A stretch of 64,000 nucleotides of DNA from an uncultured Pseudomonas sp. (lineage in GTDB: Bacteria > Pseudomonadota > Gammaproteobacteria > Pseudomonadales > Pseudomonadaceae), in NCBI GenBank assembly GCA_943912755.1, contig CALTWF010000018.1:1-64000 (forward strand). The letters run 5' to 3'. Shown piece by piece: positions 40,623 through 49,107 of this stretch. Position numbers and translations under genes: made by a program. Within the stretch, counting starts at the first letter, position 1; the number at the start of each line of letters is the position of its first letter. The notes below the pieces were generated by a model. The model saw nothing but the letters and a program-made list of their open reading frames with translations. It was not told the DNA's origin and searched no databases.

Positions 40623-42988
40623 CGGACTTCACCGTCGACCGGCACCGCGCGCAGCGGCCGTACCTGTGCCGGCGGCAGCAGCGCTGCCGGCGCGCCGCTG
40701 CCCACCGGCGGCAGCACGGGAGCCTGCATGTCGCTCACGGCCCAGTCGTGCTGCGGCTGCACCCGTTGCTGGGCACGGCGGATGAAATCGTAGCGGTTGA
40801 GGGTGATGCTGCGCCCGCTGTCGGCATCGCGCACGATGTACGGGCGCAGGAACACCATCAGGTTGGTCTTGCTGCGCTGACGCTTCTGGTAGCGGAACAG
40901 CGAGCCGATCCCGGGCAGGCTGGACAGCCCCGGAATACCCTCGTTGCTGTCGCTGACGTTGTCCTGCAGCAGGCCGCCGAGAACCATGATCTGCCCGTCA
41001 TCGAGGAGGATGCTGGTATCGATGGCGCGCTTGTTGGTGATCAGCCCGGCCGGCGAGACATTGCGCTGGTCGATGCTGCTGACCTCCTGGTAGACGTCGA
41101 GCTTGACCGTGCCGCCTTCGGAAATCTGCGGGCGGATATTCAGCTTCAGGCCGATGTCTTCGCGCTGGATGGTCTGGAACGGGTTGTTGCTGGTGCCGCC
41201 GCCATCGGTCACGTACTGGCCGCTGACAAAGGGGATGGTCTGGCCGACCATGATGCTCGCCGGCTCGTTGTCCAGGGTCAGCAGGTTGGGCGTCGACAGT
41301 ACGTTGCTGCCACCGCGGCTTTTCAGGGCGCGCGCCAGAACCTTGAGGTCGAGCACTTCGCCGATCCCGGGAATGTTCACCGTGCCGTCCACCAGGCCGA
41401 CGCTGAGGCCGCCCGGCAGGGCATCGAGAGAGGTGCCGGCCGTGCTGGCGAACCCGCTGCCGCCGAGGTTGGCACCACCGAACACGCCGTTGCCGCCGAG
41501 GTTGCCGGCCTGCCACTGGACCCCGAGTTCACTGGCCTCGTCCTCGCCGACCTCGACGATCAGGCCCTCGATCACCACCTGGGCGCGACGCTGGTCTAGC
41601 AGGTCGATGACTTCGCGCAGGTTGCGATACAGCGGCTCCGGCGCGGAAATCAGCAGGGTGTTGGTGGTGGCGTCGGCCTGCACCGTGACACCGCCGGCAG
41701 AGAAGCCGGAGGCAGCTTCGCCGTTCTGGGTCGAGCCGCTCATGCCGTTGTTCGACGGCACGCCGGAGGGCGCCGAACTCAGGTTGTTGCCCATGCTGCT
41801 GCCGGAGGTGCCGGAGGTGCTGGAGCCGTTGCTGCCACTGCTGGAATTGCTGCCGATCCTGGCGCCCGCGCCACTGAGGCGGCTACGCCCATCGTCGCCT
41901 TCGCCAGTGGTGCCGGAATCACCGGTGAGCATGCCGCGCAGGGCCTGGGCCAGCTTGGTCGCCTGGGCGTTGCGCAGGTACACCACATGCAGGTTGCCGG
42001 GGTTGCTCTGCACGCTGTCGAGCTTGGCGATCAGGTCGCGGGCCAGTTGCGTGCGCTCGGGGCTGGGCGCGCGGATCACCAGGCTGTTGGAGCGCGGGTC
42101 GGCGATCACCATGGTCTTCTGCGCGGCGTCGCCGCCCTGGTTCTCCAGCAGCTCGGTGATGGTCGCGGCGATATCGCTGGCGATACCGTTCTGCACCGGC
42201 ACCACATCCATGTCGGCAGCGGCCGGGGTGTCGACGCTGGCGATGATCTGGGCGACCCGCTCCAGGTTCTCGGCGTAGTCGGTGACCACCACGGTGTTGT
42301 TGCCGGGATAGGCATTGATCGGGTTGTTCTGCGCCACGATCGGGCGCAGTACCGGGATCAGGTTGACCGCGTTCTCGTAGCGCAGGCGGAAGGTCCGCGT
42401 GAGCATGCCGCCACTCGCCGGCTGGCCGGCTCTGTACACCGGGCCGCCGATCACCCGGGCGTCGGCTTCCGGTACCACCTGGCTGACACCGTCGATGTCG
42501 ACCACGCTGAAACCTTGCAGGCGCAAGCTGCCCAGGAGCATCTGGTAGGCACGGCGGGCCGGCACGTCGCCCTCGGAGACCAGGGTCAGCTTGCCCTTGA
42601 CCCGTGGATCGACGATGAACTGCCGGCCGGTGGCACGGGACAGCGCACGGACCACCGCGTCGATATCGGCATCGACGAAGTTCAGGCTCACCGGCTGCTC
42701 GCCCAGCCCCGCTGGCACCGCGCCGCCAGTGGTGCCGGTGCTGCCACGCGACGCCGGCGCACGACTGCCACTCAGGGCCCGGCGTGCCTGCGCGGCCTCT
42801 GGCCGTTCCGGCACATCGACGGTGCGGATCGGTGCGGCCGGGCGCACCTGGGTCAGCGGCTTGCCGATCTCTTCATCGGCTGGCAATGGCTGACTGTTCT
42901 GTGCCGCGCTACTGCAGGCGCCCAACAGCAGCGCAACGCTGGCCACTCCCAGCAGGCGCAGGCCGGGAAGTCCTGGAATGGGGGTCAT
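40619..42988 (-). CDS. hxcQ: Type II liposecretin HxcQ (GspD)
   Basis: Outer-membrane secretin of 789 residues forming the exit pore. The N-terminus MTPIPGLPGLRLLGVASVALLLGACSSA has a lipobox (LGAC), as in P. aeruginosa HxcQ, described as a self-piloted lipoprotein secretin that needs no separate pilotin (from memory). N0-N3 domains follow (VSLNFVDADIDAVVRALSRATGRQFIVDPRVKG at about 97-129), with a Ser/Gly/Asn-rich insert in N3 (about 395-460), then the secretin core (VLSTPNLLTLDNEPASIMVGQ, ITSILLDDGQIMVLGGLLQDN-like segment). The start at 42988 has AAGGA upstream and overlaps the hxcZ stop. Confidence 0.95.
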   Translation of the reverse strand: MTPIPGLPGLRLLGVASVALLLGACSSAAQNSQPLPADEEIGKPLTQVRPAAPIRTVDVPERPEAAQARRALSGSRAPASRGSTGTTGGAVPAGLGEQPVSLNFVDADIDAVVRALSRATGRQFIVDPRVKGKLTLVSEGDVPARRAYQMLLGSLRLQGFSVVDIDGVSQVVPEADARVIGGPVYRAGQPASGGMLTRTFRLRYENAVNLIPVLRPIVAQNNPINAYPGNNTVVVTDYAENLERVAQIIASVDTPAAADMDVVPVQNGIASDIAATITELLENQGGDAAQKTMVIADPRSNSLVIRAPSPERTQLARDLIAKLDSVQSNPGNLHVVYLRNAQATKLAQALRGMLTGDSGTTGEGDDGRSRLSGAGARIGSNSSSGSNGSSTSGTSGSSMGNNLSSAPSGVPSNNGMSGSTQNGEAASGFSAGGVTVQADATTNTLLISAPEPLYRNLREVIDLLDQRRAQVVIEGLIVEVGEDEASELGVQWQAGNLGGNGVFGGANLGGSGFASTAGTSLDALPGGLSVGLVDGTVNIPGIGEVLDLKVLARALKSRGGSNVLSTPNLLTLDNEPASIMVGQTIPFVSGQYVTDGGGTSNNPFQTIQREDIGLKLNIRPQISEGGTVKLDVYQEVSSIDQRNVSPAGLITNKRAIDTSILLDDGQIMVLGGLLQDNVSDSNEGIPGLSSLPGIGSLFRYQKRQRSKTNLMVFLRPYIVRDADSGRSITLNRYDFIRRAQQRVQPQHDWAVSDMQAPVLPPVGSGAPAALLPPAQVRPLRAVPVDGEVR

Positions 42989-43497
42989 GGGGAATCCTTG
43001 TTCACAGCGTGGGACAACAGGACGATCTGCGCACTCACAGCATCCGTGGGAAGGTTCGCGGGGCCGTCGTCGAGGCGGTCGATGCGCACCGACGCCACCT
43101 CGAAACCCATTTCGCCAGGCACCTGGCCCAGCCAGTCGAGCAGTGCCGGGCCGGAAGCCCGCAGCACCTCGATACGCCACTCGCCCGGTGTTGCGTCGTC
43201 CACCCGGGCACCCAGCCCGGCAGCCTCCAGGCTGCGTTGCAGGCTGGCGCTGTCGGCGGCGGCACGGGGCGTGCCGCTACCCAGCAGGCGATCCAGCTCG
43301 CGGGTCTGTTGCTGCAGCGCCGGCAAACGCTCGCGCCAATGTTCGATACGTGCCAGCGCCGGCTCGACGCCAAGCTGCCACACCAACAGCAACGCCAGGG
43401 CCAGGCCGCCAAGGGACAAGGTGCGCCGCTCGCGGGGCGCAAGTTTCGACCAGCGCTGGCGCAGCGGGGCCAGGTGCAGCGACAGTTGCTTACTCAT
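42985..43497 (-). CDS. hxcZ: Type II secretion protein HxcZ (GspM)
   Basis: Bitopic inner-membrane protein of 170 residues that pairs with HxcY (GspL). A short cytosolic N-terminus (MSKQLSLHLAPLRQRWSKLA) leads to one membrane helix (residues about 28-45, SLGGLALALLLVWQLGV), then a coiled segment (RIEHWRERLPALQQQTRELDRLL) and a ferredoxin-like periplasmic domain (about 95-165). The ATG overlaps the end of hxcY by 8 bases and the stop overlaps hxcQ by 4. GspM proteins are poorly conserved; size, topology and position support the call. Confidence 0.88.
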   Translation of the reverse strand: MSKQLSLHLAPLRQRWSKLAPRERRTLSLGGLALALLLVWQLGVEPALARIEHWRERLPALQQQTRELDRLLGSGTPRAAADSASLQRSLEAAGLGARVDDATPGEWRIEVLRASGPALLDWLGQVPGEMGFEVASVRIDRLDDGPANLPTDAVSAQIVLLSHAVNKDSP

Positions 43498-44581
43498 GGC
43501 TGTCCTCCGCAACCGCGGCGGACCCGCCGCGCCCCAGGCGCCAGCCCTGGTCCCGCGCTTCGGCCTGGATGCCGAGACCGGCCAGCCCGCTTTGCCAGGA
43601 AGCCAGGTCTGCGGCACTGCGCCCGGGCAGCGGTTGCAGCTGCAATTCACCATCGGCGTAATGCAGGTGATCCAGCCGCCCGTCGAGGAACGCCCCGCCC
43701 TCGCCCGCCGCCCGCAACAAGCCGGCGAAGCTCCCGGCATGGCCGCTATTGCGTGCGGCCAGGCGCTCCCTGGCCTGCTGCAAGGGATTGAGCACCACCG
43801 GCAGTTCGGGGAAGGCCGCCTGCACCCGCTGGCGCAATTGCGCTTCGAGGCGCTGGCCTTCATCGCTGACCTGTCCGGCGTACCAGTGCAAGCCGCCGAT
43901 CCACACGAGCAACGCCGCCGCCCAGATGCCCAGGGCCCTGCCCGCAGTACCGAGCCCGCCAGCCGGCGCAAGGCGCAGGCTCCAGCCGGGAACCTCGCCT
44001 GCCCAGCAAAGTGGGTCCTCGCGGCCGCCCAGGCGATGCCAGCCCTCACCATCGGGGGCAGCCTCGGCCACGGGATAGACCTGGGAGCGCTGGCGATCCA
44101 GGCGCAGCAACAGGCAGCCGTCCCAGACGCAGGCGGTGGGGGTGTCGCCCACCGGCAGCAGGAAAGGTGCCGGCAACACTTCGCGCACCGCGATCCGGAA
44201 GTCGCCCAGAACCCGACGCACCCGTGCCAGTTGCGAGGTGCTGATCCAGGCCACCGGTATCTCGCCATCCTGGCCACGGCTCCCCCAGGCCGACGTGACG
44301 CTGCCAGGCTCGCCCAGTTGCAATGGCTGGATCGCCAGTTCCACGGCGCTCGCCATGCGTGCGGCGGGCAGCGCCGGCAGTTCGAGGGTGGTCAGCCGGC
44401 AATCCAGCGGATGCAGGTAGAGGAACACCGGCTGCCGGCCGCGCTGCGCGGCGAACTCGGCCAGCGACAGGTTGCCGTAGACCTTGACCTCGCCGCTGGC
44501 CGATACCCAGGCCAGCCGCAGCAATGACTTGGCGTCGAGACGATCCAGTGGCGGCAGCAGGCCGCGCCAGTGCGCTTTCAT
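43490..44581 (-). CDS. hxcY: Type II secretion protein HxcY (GspL)
   Basis: Inner-membrane protein of 363 residues that recruits the HxcR ATPase. The cytosolic part (residues 1-215) has an actin-like GspL fold (LHPLDCRLTTLELPALPAARMASAVELAIQP, TACVWDGCLLLRLDR). One membrane helix lies near 222-240 (IWAAALLVWIGGLHWYA), followed by a periplasmic coiled segment and a ferredoxin-like domain (about 285-355). It is fused by 4- and 8-base overlaps to hxcX and hxcZ. Confidence 0.9.
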   Translation of the reverse strand: MKAHWRGLLPPLDRLDAKSLLRLAWVSASGEVKVYGNLSLAEFAAQRGRQPVFLYLHPLDCRLTTLELPALPAARMASAVELAIQPLQLGEPGSVTSAWGSRGQDGEIPVAWISTSQLARVRRVLGDFRIAVREVLPAPFLLPVGDTPTACVWDGCLLLRLDRQRSQVYPVAEAAPDGEGWHRLGGREDPLCWAGEVPGWSLRLAPAGGLGTAGRALGIWAAALLVWIGGLHWYAGQVSDEGQRLEAQLRQRVQAAFPELPVVLNPLQQARERLAARNSGHAGSFAGLLRAAGEGGAFLDGRLDHLHYADGELQLQPLPGRSAADLASWQSGLAGLGIQAEARDQGWRLGRGGSAAVAEDSHE

Positions 44582-45555
44582 GATTCACTCCAGAGAACAT
44601 GCGTGCTGCCGTCATCCTGTCGGCGCACGAGCGCCTGCTGCGTCACCGCCCGGCCCTGGGCCAGGGTGCGTCCATGGATAAGGAAGAAGCCGCTGGTAAT
44701 GCCGACGCGCAGCGTGCTGGCCTGCAAGCCGGGCATGCCCAGCCGGTTGGCAAAGTCACCCCGGTTGAGGAAGCGCAAACCGCGGTCGCGTTCGGCGAGG
44801 ATCTGTTGCATGCGTGACAGTTCGGAACCCGGCACCATCGCCGCCAGCACAACGGCCGGTGCGGTATTGGCATTCACCCAGGTATTGCCCGGCAGCACGG
44901 TCACGTAGTCGCGCAGTCGCTCCAGGGTGCGCGGCTCGATTCCCGGCGTCGCGGCCAGGTCAGCGAAACGGCGAAGCGCCGGCAGGCTGGCCGGCTGATA
45001 ACGCAGCGCAGCATTCGGCGACGTGTCGCGACCGCTGTCGAACGCCATCTGCCCGGCATTGGCGGCAAGCGCTTCGGCCGCCCCGGCGGGGGCATGACCG
45101 ACACTGCGCAGCACCCGCGCGATGACACGCTGCGCCTGGCCGGATGGCACCTCCAGCAAGGCGGCCAGACGCAGGAACTCGCCTTCGGCACGCGGATCGG
45201 CCTCGCTGCCCAGAACCAGGTTGCGCAGGTTGAACTTGCCCTGTTCGTCCTCGATCCATGCCTCGTAGGGCGCTTGCTCCGGCGCCAGGGCCAAGCGCAG
45301 GTTGCCCGTGGCCCAGGGCTGTTGCAGGTGGGTCAGGGGATCGCTGCGGCGCTGTTCATCCAGGCCCTGGCGCACCCACAGCAGGCCGCCTTGCAATATC
45401 CATCGGGCCTGCAGGCGCTGCTGCTCGTTGTCGACCTGGTCGAGCCGGGCCGACTCGCGGCCGATCAGCCCGGTGACGATCACCGTGACGGCCGTGACCA
45501 CCAGCAGCGCACCGATGATCGCCACGCCCTCCTGGCGTTTGCTCCATGCGTGCAC
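44578..45555 (-). CDS. hxcX: Minor pseudopilin HxcX (GspK)
   Basis: Pseudopilus-tip protein of 325 residues. The prepilin-type leader ends KRQEG before VAIIGALLVVTAVTVIVTGLIG; GspK proteins lack the Glu at position 5 of the mature chain, as here. The large globular domain (residues about 60-310) has the GspK saposin-like insert (EGEFLRLAALLEVPSGQAQRVIARVLRSV) and NTWVNANTAPAVVLAAMV. The GTG at 45555 is favoured (GAGGT six bases upstream), giving a 10-residue leader; an upstream ATG at 45591 would overlap hxcT. Its stop overlaps hxcY by four bases. Confidence 0.9.
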   Translation of the reverse strand: MHAWSKRQEGVAIIGALLVVTAVTVIVTGLIGRESARLDQVDNEQQRLQARWILQGGLLWVRQGLDEQRRSDPLTHLQQPWATGNLRLALAPEQAPYEAWIEDEQGKFNLRNLVLGSEADPRAEGEFLRLAALLEVPSGQAQRVIARVLRSVGHAPAGAAEALAANAGQMAFDSGRDTSPNAALRYQPASLPALRRFADLAATPGIEPRTLERLRDYVTVLPGNTWVNANTAPAVVLAAMVPGSELSRMQQILAERDRGLRFLNRGDFANRLGMPGLQASTLRVGITSGFFLIHGRTLAQGRAVTQQALVRRQDDGSTHVLWSES

Positions 45556-45562
45556 GCTGACC

Positions 45563-46003
45563 TCACAACTGCCAGGAGCCGATATCGGCATTCACGCCCT
45601 CACCGCCGGGCTGGTTGTCCGCCCCCAGGGAAAAGACGTCGATCTCGCCATTGGCGCCGGGGTTGAGGTACTGGTAGGGGTGGCCCCAGGGGTCGTTCGG
45701 CAGGCGTTCGAGATAGGCGCGCCAGCTGTCCTGGCTGCCGCTGGCGGGTTTTTCCACCAGCGCCTTGAGGCCCTGGTTCTGGTTCGGATAGCGACCCTGG
45801 TCGAGACGATAGAGCTTGAGCGCCTGCATCAGCCCCGCGATGTCCTGGCGCGCGGCGGTGGCGCGGGCCTGATCCGGGCGATCGAGCACCTTGGGCACCA
45901 CCATGGCGGCGAGGATGCCGAGGATCACCACCACCACCATGATTTCGATCAGGGTGAAGCCCGCTTGCCGCTTTCCCTGGCGGCGGTACTGCCCGATATC
46001 CAT
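45563..46003 (-). CDS. hxcT: Major pseudopilin HxcT (GspG)
   Basis: Main pseudopilus subunit of 146 residues. The leader MDIGQYRRQGKRQAG precedes the type IV pilin signature FTLIEIMVVVVILGILAAMVVPKV, with Gly-1, Phe+1 and Glu+5. The C-terminal part has the GspG calcium-loop type sequence (LPNDPWGHPYQYLNPG, then EIDVFSLGADNQPGG). ATG 46003 has AAGGAG upstream. It starts the minus-strand run toward hxcS. Processing must rely on a PilD-type peptidase encoded outside the window. Confidence 0.96.
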   Translation of the reverse strand: MDIGQYRRQGKRQAGFTLIEIMVVVVILGILAAMVVPKVLDRPDQARATAARQDIAGLMQALKLYRLDQGRYPNQNQGLKALVEKPASGSQDSWRAYLERLPNDPWGHPYQYLNPGANGEIDVFSLGADNQPGGEGVNADIGSWQL

Positions 46004-46225
46004 GTCGACGCTCCTTGGCTGACTGCGATGTGCCGGGGATTGTTTCAAGGCGATGTGTCAGGGACATGCCAAATCCTCGGGTGCGGCGTCCTCGCCCGGA
46101 GGCCGCCAGGGCTCTATCACCTGCCTTTGCCCGCGGCCCTCGACGCAAAAGCTCCCGAGTTTCGGTCAAGCGGCCGTCACCTGCCGCGGCTAGCCTGCCG
46201 ACTCCCGCCCGGCGAGACCCTGACG

Positions 46226-46591
46226 ATGCGCAGACAGCCGCAACGTGGCTTCACCTTGATCGAAGTGCTGGTGGCACTGGCGATCGTCGCGGTGGCCCTG
46301 GCAGCCGCCAGTCGCGCCACCGCGCAGATGATCGACAGCAACGCCCGCTTGCGCGACAAGACCCTGGCCCTGGCGGCGGCGGACAGCCGCCTGGCCGAGC
46401 TGCGCCTGCAGGCCGAACCGGCCAGCGGCAACAGCGAATGCACCCAGGGCGCCCTGCGCCTGCGCTGCGAAGTCCGCGTGCAGGCCATGGCGCAGGCACG
46501 CCTGTGGCGGGTGCAGGTGGAGGTACGCGCCAGTGGCGAGTCGGGACCGCCCCTGGCACGCCTGCTTACCGTACTGGAGCGCCGCCGATGA
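46226..46591 (+). CDS. hxcV: Minor pseudopilin HxcV (GspI)
   Basis: Minor pseudopilin of 121 residues, opposite in strand to hxcT. The very short leader MRRQPQRG is followed by FTLIEVLVALAIVAVALAAASRATAQM, with Glu+5. Two Cys (SECTQGALRLRC) near residues 72-83 fit GspI proteins. It ends two bases before the convergent hxcP stop. Between it and hxcT (46004-46225) lies a 220-base divergent promoter region in which no clear element was recognised. Confidence 0.92.
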   Translation: MRRQPQRGFTLIEVLVALAIVAVALAAASRATAQMIDSNARLRDKTLALAAADSRLAELRLQAEPASGNSECTQGALRLRCEVRVQAMAQARLWRVQVEVRASGESGPPLARLLTVLERRR

Positions 46592-46593
46592 GC

Positions 46594-47022
46594 TCAGCGC
46601 GCTTTCAGTTCCGCCAGTGCCGGAGGTGCGGCCAATGCCGGCACCAGCACCCGCTGCTCGCGGCCGTGGCGCTCGATGACCAGGGCATCGCCGCTGATCT
46701 GCTTGATCCGCGCACCACCGGGCAGTGCCTCGCCTTCGCGGAAGGCTTGCGCAGCCTGGCCATCCAGGCTGAGCAGGACCACCGGCCGCGCCCCGGAGAG
46801 GATGCCCAGCAGGCGCGCATCCAGGTCCCCGGACGGTGCGGCGAACCATCGGGCGGCCGCCAGCGGTGCCTGCCCGGCCGGAGCCTCCAGGGCCGTCAGC
46901 GCACCGGCCTGCAATTTCGGGCTGGCGCCATTGACGCCCCAGAACAGCATGCCGCCGACCAAGGCCAGCCAGCCGCAAGCCTGGACCGCGAAGGTCGGAT
47001 CGGGACGGAAAGTGATGTGCAT
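46594..47022 (-). CDS. hxcP: Type II secretion protein HxcP (short GspC)
   Basis: Inner-membrane protein of 142 residues linking the platform to the secretin. One membrane helix lies near residues 11-32 (AVQACGWLALVGGMLFWGVNG), then a homology-region domain (about 55-130: DLDARLLGILSGARPVVLLSLDG, ALPGGARIKQISGDALVIERHG) that contacts the secretin N0 domain. The PDZ or coiled-coil end of longer GspC proteins is absent. ATG 47022 has GGAGG upstream. It is convergent with hxcV and divergent from hxcU. Confidence 0.82.
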   Translation of the reverse strand: MHITFRPDPTFAVQACGWLALVGGMLFWGVNGASPKLQAGALTALEAPAGQAPLAAARWFAAPSGDLDARLLGILSGARPVVLLSLDGQAAQAFREGEALPGGARIKQISGDALVIERHGREQRVLVPALAAPPALAELKAR

Positions 47023-47085
47023 CGCGGGGCCTCCTCGGCCGGGGTCGTGGTTGGCCGCAGGGTAGCCAGCAATCTTCACGGTTTT

Positions 47086-47529
47086 GTGTCACCAACTCGG
47101 GAGCAATCCGGTTTCACCCTAATCGAAGTGATGGTGGTGCTGGTGATCATCGGCATCGCCAGCGCCGCCCTGGGCCTGGCAAGCCGCCCGGATCCGGCCC
47201 GGCTGCTGCGCGAGGACGCCCGGCGCCTGGCCCTGCAACTGCCGCTGGCCCAGGCCGAAGCGCGTCTTCGCAACACGCCGATCCGCTGGCAAGCCGACCG
47301 GCAGGGGTATCGCTTCGTGGTGGTGGGCAGCGGCGAGGTGCTGCGCGACACCCCCCTGCTGCGCCCTGCCGAATGGCGTGCGGGCTCACTGGATATCCAG
47401 GTGCAGCCCCGCCGCGCAGTGCAACTGGAGGCCGAGTGGATAGTGCCGGCGACACAGATCCGCCTGTCGGACGGCGAACACAGCGTGGTGGTGGAACGGG
47501 AGACGGATGGGCATGTACGGGTGCGCTAG
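47086..47529 (+). CDS. hxcU: Minor pseudopilin HxcU (GspH)
   Basis: Minor pseudopilin of about 147 residues. Leader SPTREQSG, then FTLIEVMVVLVIIGIASAALGLASR with Glu+5; the GspH beta-rich domain follows (ARRLALQLPLAQAEARLRNTPIRWQADRQGYRFVV). No ATG exists in frame; GTG at 47086 gives a 9-residue leader, while GTG at 47047 would give a 22-residue one. Neither has a clear ribosome site. Its end overlaps hxcW by 23 bases. Confidence 0.88.
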   Translation: MSPTREQSGFTLIEVMVVLVIIGIASAALGLASRPDPARLLREDARRLALQLPLAQAEARLRNTPIRWQADRQGYRFVVVGSGEVLRDTPLLRPAEWRAGSLDIQVQPRRAVQLEAEWIVPATQIRLSDGEHSVVVERETDGHVRVR

Positions 47530-48076
47530 GAACAAACAACAGGGCTTCACCCTGATCGAGGTAATGGTCGCGATCATGCTGATGGCCCTGGTCAGCCTGA
47601 TTGCCTGGCGCGGCCTGGACAGCATCGGTGACGGCTCCGAGCGACTGCAGCGAGCCAGCGACCAGTCGGCGACGCTGGAGCGCGTGTTGAACCAGTTGCA
47701 GCGGGACCTGGAGTTGCGCGCCGACGATCGCCTGGCAAACCTGGAACCACCGGTAGTGGCGCTGCGCCGCAGCGATGGCGGTGTCGAACTGATTCGCGTG
47801 GTTGCGCAGCCGGCCGGTGCCCTGCAACGGGTGCGCTGGTGGACCCGCGGCGACCAGCTGTATCGCGCCACGAGCAAGGCGAGTGCCACCTGGCCATTGG
47901 CAGCGCCTGCCGACGGCGTGAAGGTGCTGGATCAGGTACGGCGCTTCAGTGTGCGCGGCTGGTCGGCGGACAAGGGTTGGCGGCCATTGGACGAGGGCGC
48001 GGTGGCCGGCGTGGAGATCATCGTCGAGCGCAATGACGGCGAGCGCTACCGGCGGGTGGTGTCATCCGCTCGCTAG
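47507..48076 (+). CDS. hxcW: Minor pseudopilin HxcW (GspJ)
   Basis: Tip-complex pseudopilin of 189 residues. Leader MGMYGCARNKQQG precedes FTLIEVMVAIMLMALVSLIAWRGL with Glu+5. GspJ features include RASDQSATLERVLNQLQRDLELRADDRL (residues about 45-72) and the C-terminal VAGVEIIVERNDGERYRRVV. A second ATG at 47513 is possible. It completes the eleven-gene hxc set (P-Z) in this window and ends 13 bases before the convergent vreR. Confidence 0.93.
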   Translation: MGMYGCARNKQQGFTLIEVMVAIMLMALVSLIAWRGLDSIGDGSERLQRASDQSATLERVLNQLQRDLELRADDRLANLEPPVVALRRSDGGVELIRVVAQPAGALQRVRWWTRGDQLYRATSKASATWPLAAPADGVKVLDQVRRFSVRGWSADKGWRPLDEGAVAGVEIIVERNDGERYRRVVSSAR

Positions 48077-48089
48077 GGCAATGCGCGGC

Positions 48090-49070
48090 TTACCCCAGCA
48101 ACACCACCCCGCCCGGCAACTGCCGCACCCGCACCCCGAAGGTGTTGCGGATCAACCCGGCGACATCCTGCAATTGATCGAAGCTGAAGCGCGCCTGCAC
48201 CACCCGTCGGGCCAGGGCATCGTCGACCAGCAGGATCAGCCCCGGCCGATAGCGATTGATCTCCTCCACCACCCGGGCCAGCGGCGCATCGTTGAACACC
48301 AGCATGCCCTGGCGCCAGGCGCTGGTTTCGGCGCGATCGAAGGCCTCCCGCGGACCATCGCCAGTCTCGTCGTAGGTCATGCGCTGGCCACTGGCGAGGC
48401 TATGGCGACGACCGAGGTGATCGATTTCCAGCTGCCCGCGCAGGCAGGCGACGCTGGTCCGGCCTTCGCTCGTGCGGACGTTGAACAGCGCTTCACGCAC
48501 CGCCACGCAACCATTGCCGGCGGCCACCCGCAACAGCTCGCCGGTGGCGGCACGACGGGCATCGATCTCCGCCTCGCCGCTCAACAGCTCGATCAGCGAG
48601 TCGGCACGCTCGGGGTGAACGTTGAGGCGGGTGGCGGTGTTCATCTCGATCACCGTGCTGGCATCCAGGCGTACCTGACGCTGTTCGCCGACTTCGGTGC
48701 GGTAGTCGCCCGCACCGCCCGGGGAGATCGACATGCGCCCCGAATAGAGCATGAAGGCACCGACACTTGCCGCCAGCGCACCGCCGAGAAAGGCCCGGCG
48801 GGCAAAAACCCGAGGTTGCCCACGCGCCAGCAGCGCGGCGGGTAACGGGCGGGTTTCACCGTCCTGCAGACTGGCCGCCTGCCCCAGCACTTGCCACAGC
48901 TGTCGGGCCTCGACAAAGGCCTGGACATGCTCCGGGCCGAGCGCGCACCAGCGCCGGAAGGCATTGGCATCACCCTCGGTGGCAGAGCCGGAAGTCAGGC
49001 GCACCAGCCAGGCCTGGGCCTGGTCGCGCAAGGATTGTGCAGAAGCGAGGTCGGGGTCGTTGGCAGTCAT
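48090..49070 (-). CDS. vreR: FecR-family anti-sigma regulator VreR
   Basis: Membrane regulator of the VreI sigma factor, 326 residues. Cytosolic DUF4880 region at about 12-65 (QAWLVRLTSGSATEGDANAFRRWCALGPEHVQAF), one membrane helix near 92-110 (AFLGGALAASVGAFMLYSG), then the FecR domain (about 118-225) and a C-terminal STN-like part (ARVVEEINRYRPGLILLVDD). The usual GTRF cleavage motif of FecR proteins reads REALFNV here. The vreA-vreI-vreR order next to hxc equals PA0674-0676 of P. aeruginosa, the PUMA3 cell-surface-signalling system (from memory). Confidence 0.9.
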   Translation of the reverse strand: MTANDPDLASAQSLRDQAQAWLVRLTSGSATEGDANAFRRWCALGPEHVQAFVEARQLWQVLGQAASLQDGETRPLPAALLARGQPRVFARRAFLGGALAASVGAFMLYSGRMSISPGGAGDYRTEVGEQRQVRLDASTVIEMNTATRLNVHPERADSLIELLSGEAEIDARRAATGELLRVAAGNGCVAVREALFNVRTSEGRTSVACLRGQLEIDHLGRRHSLASGQRMTYDETGDGPREAFDRAETSAWRQGMLVFNDAPLARVVEEINRYRPGLILLVDDALARRVVQARFSFDQLQDVAGLIRNTFGVRVRQLPGGVVLLG

Positions 49071-49107
49071 CGATATGGGCTACGGGGCACGGTTTTCCAC
49101 AGGGTCA

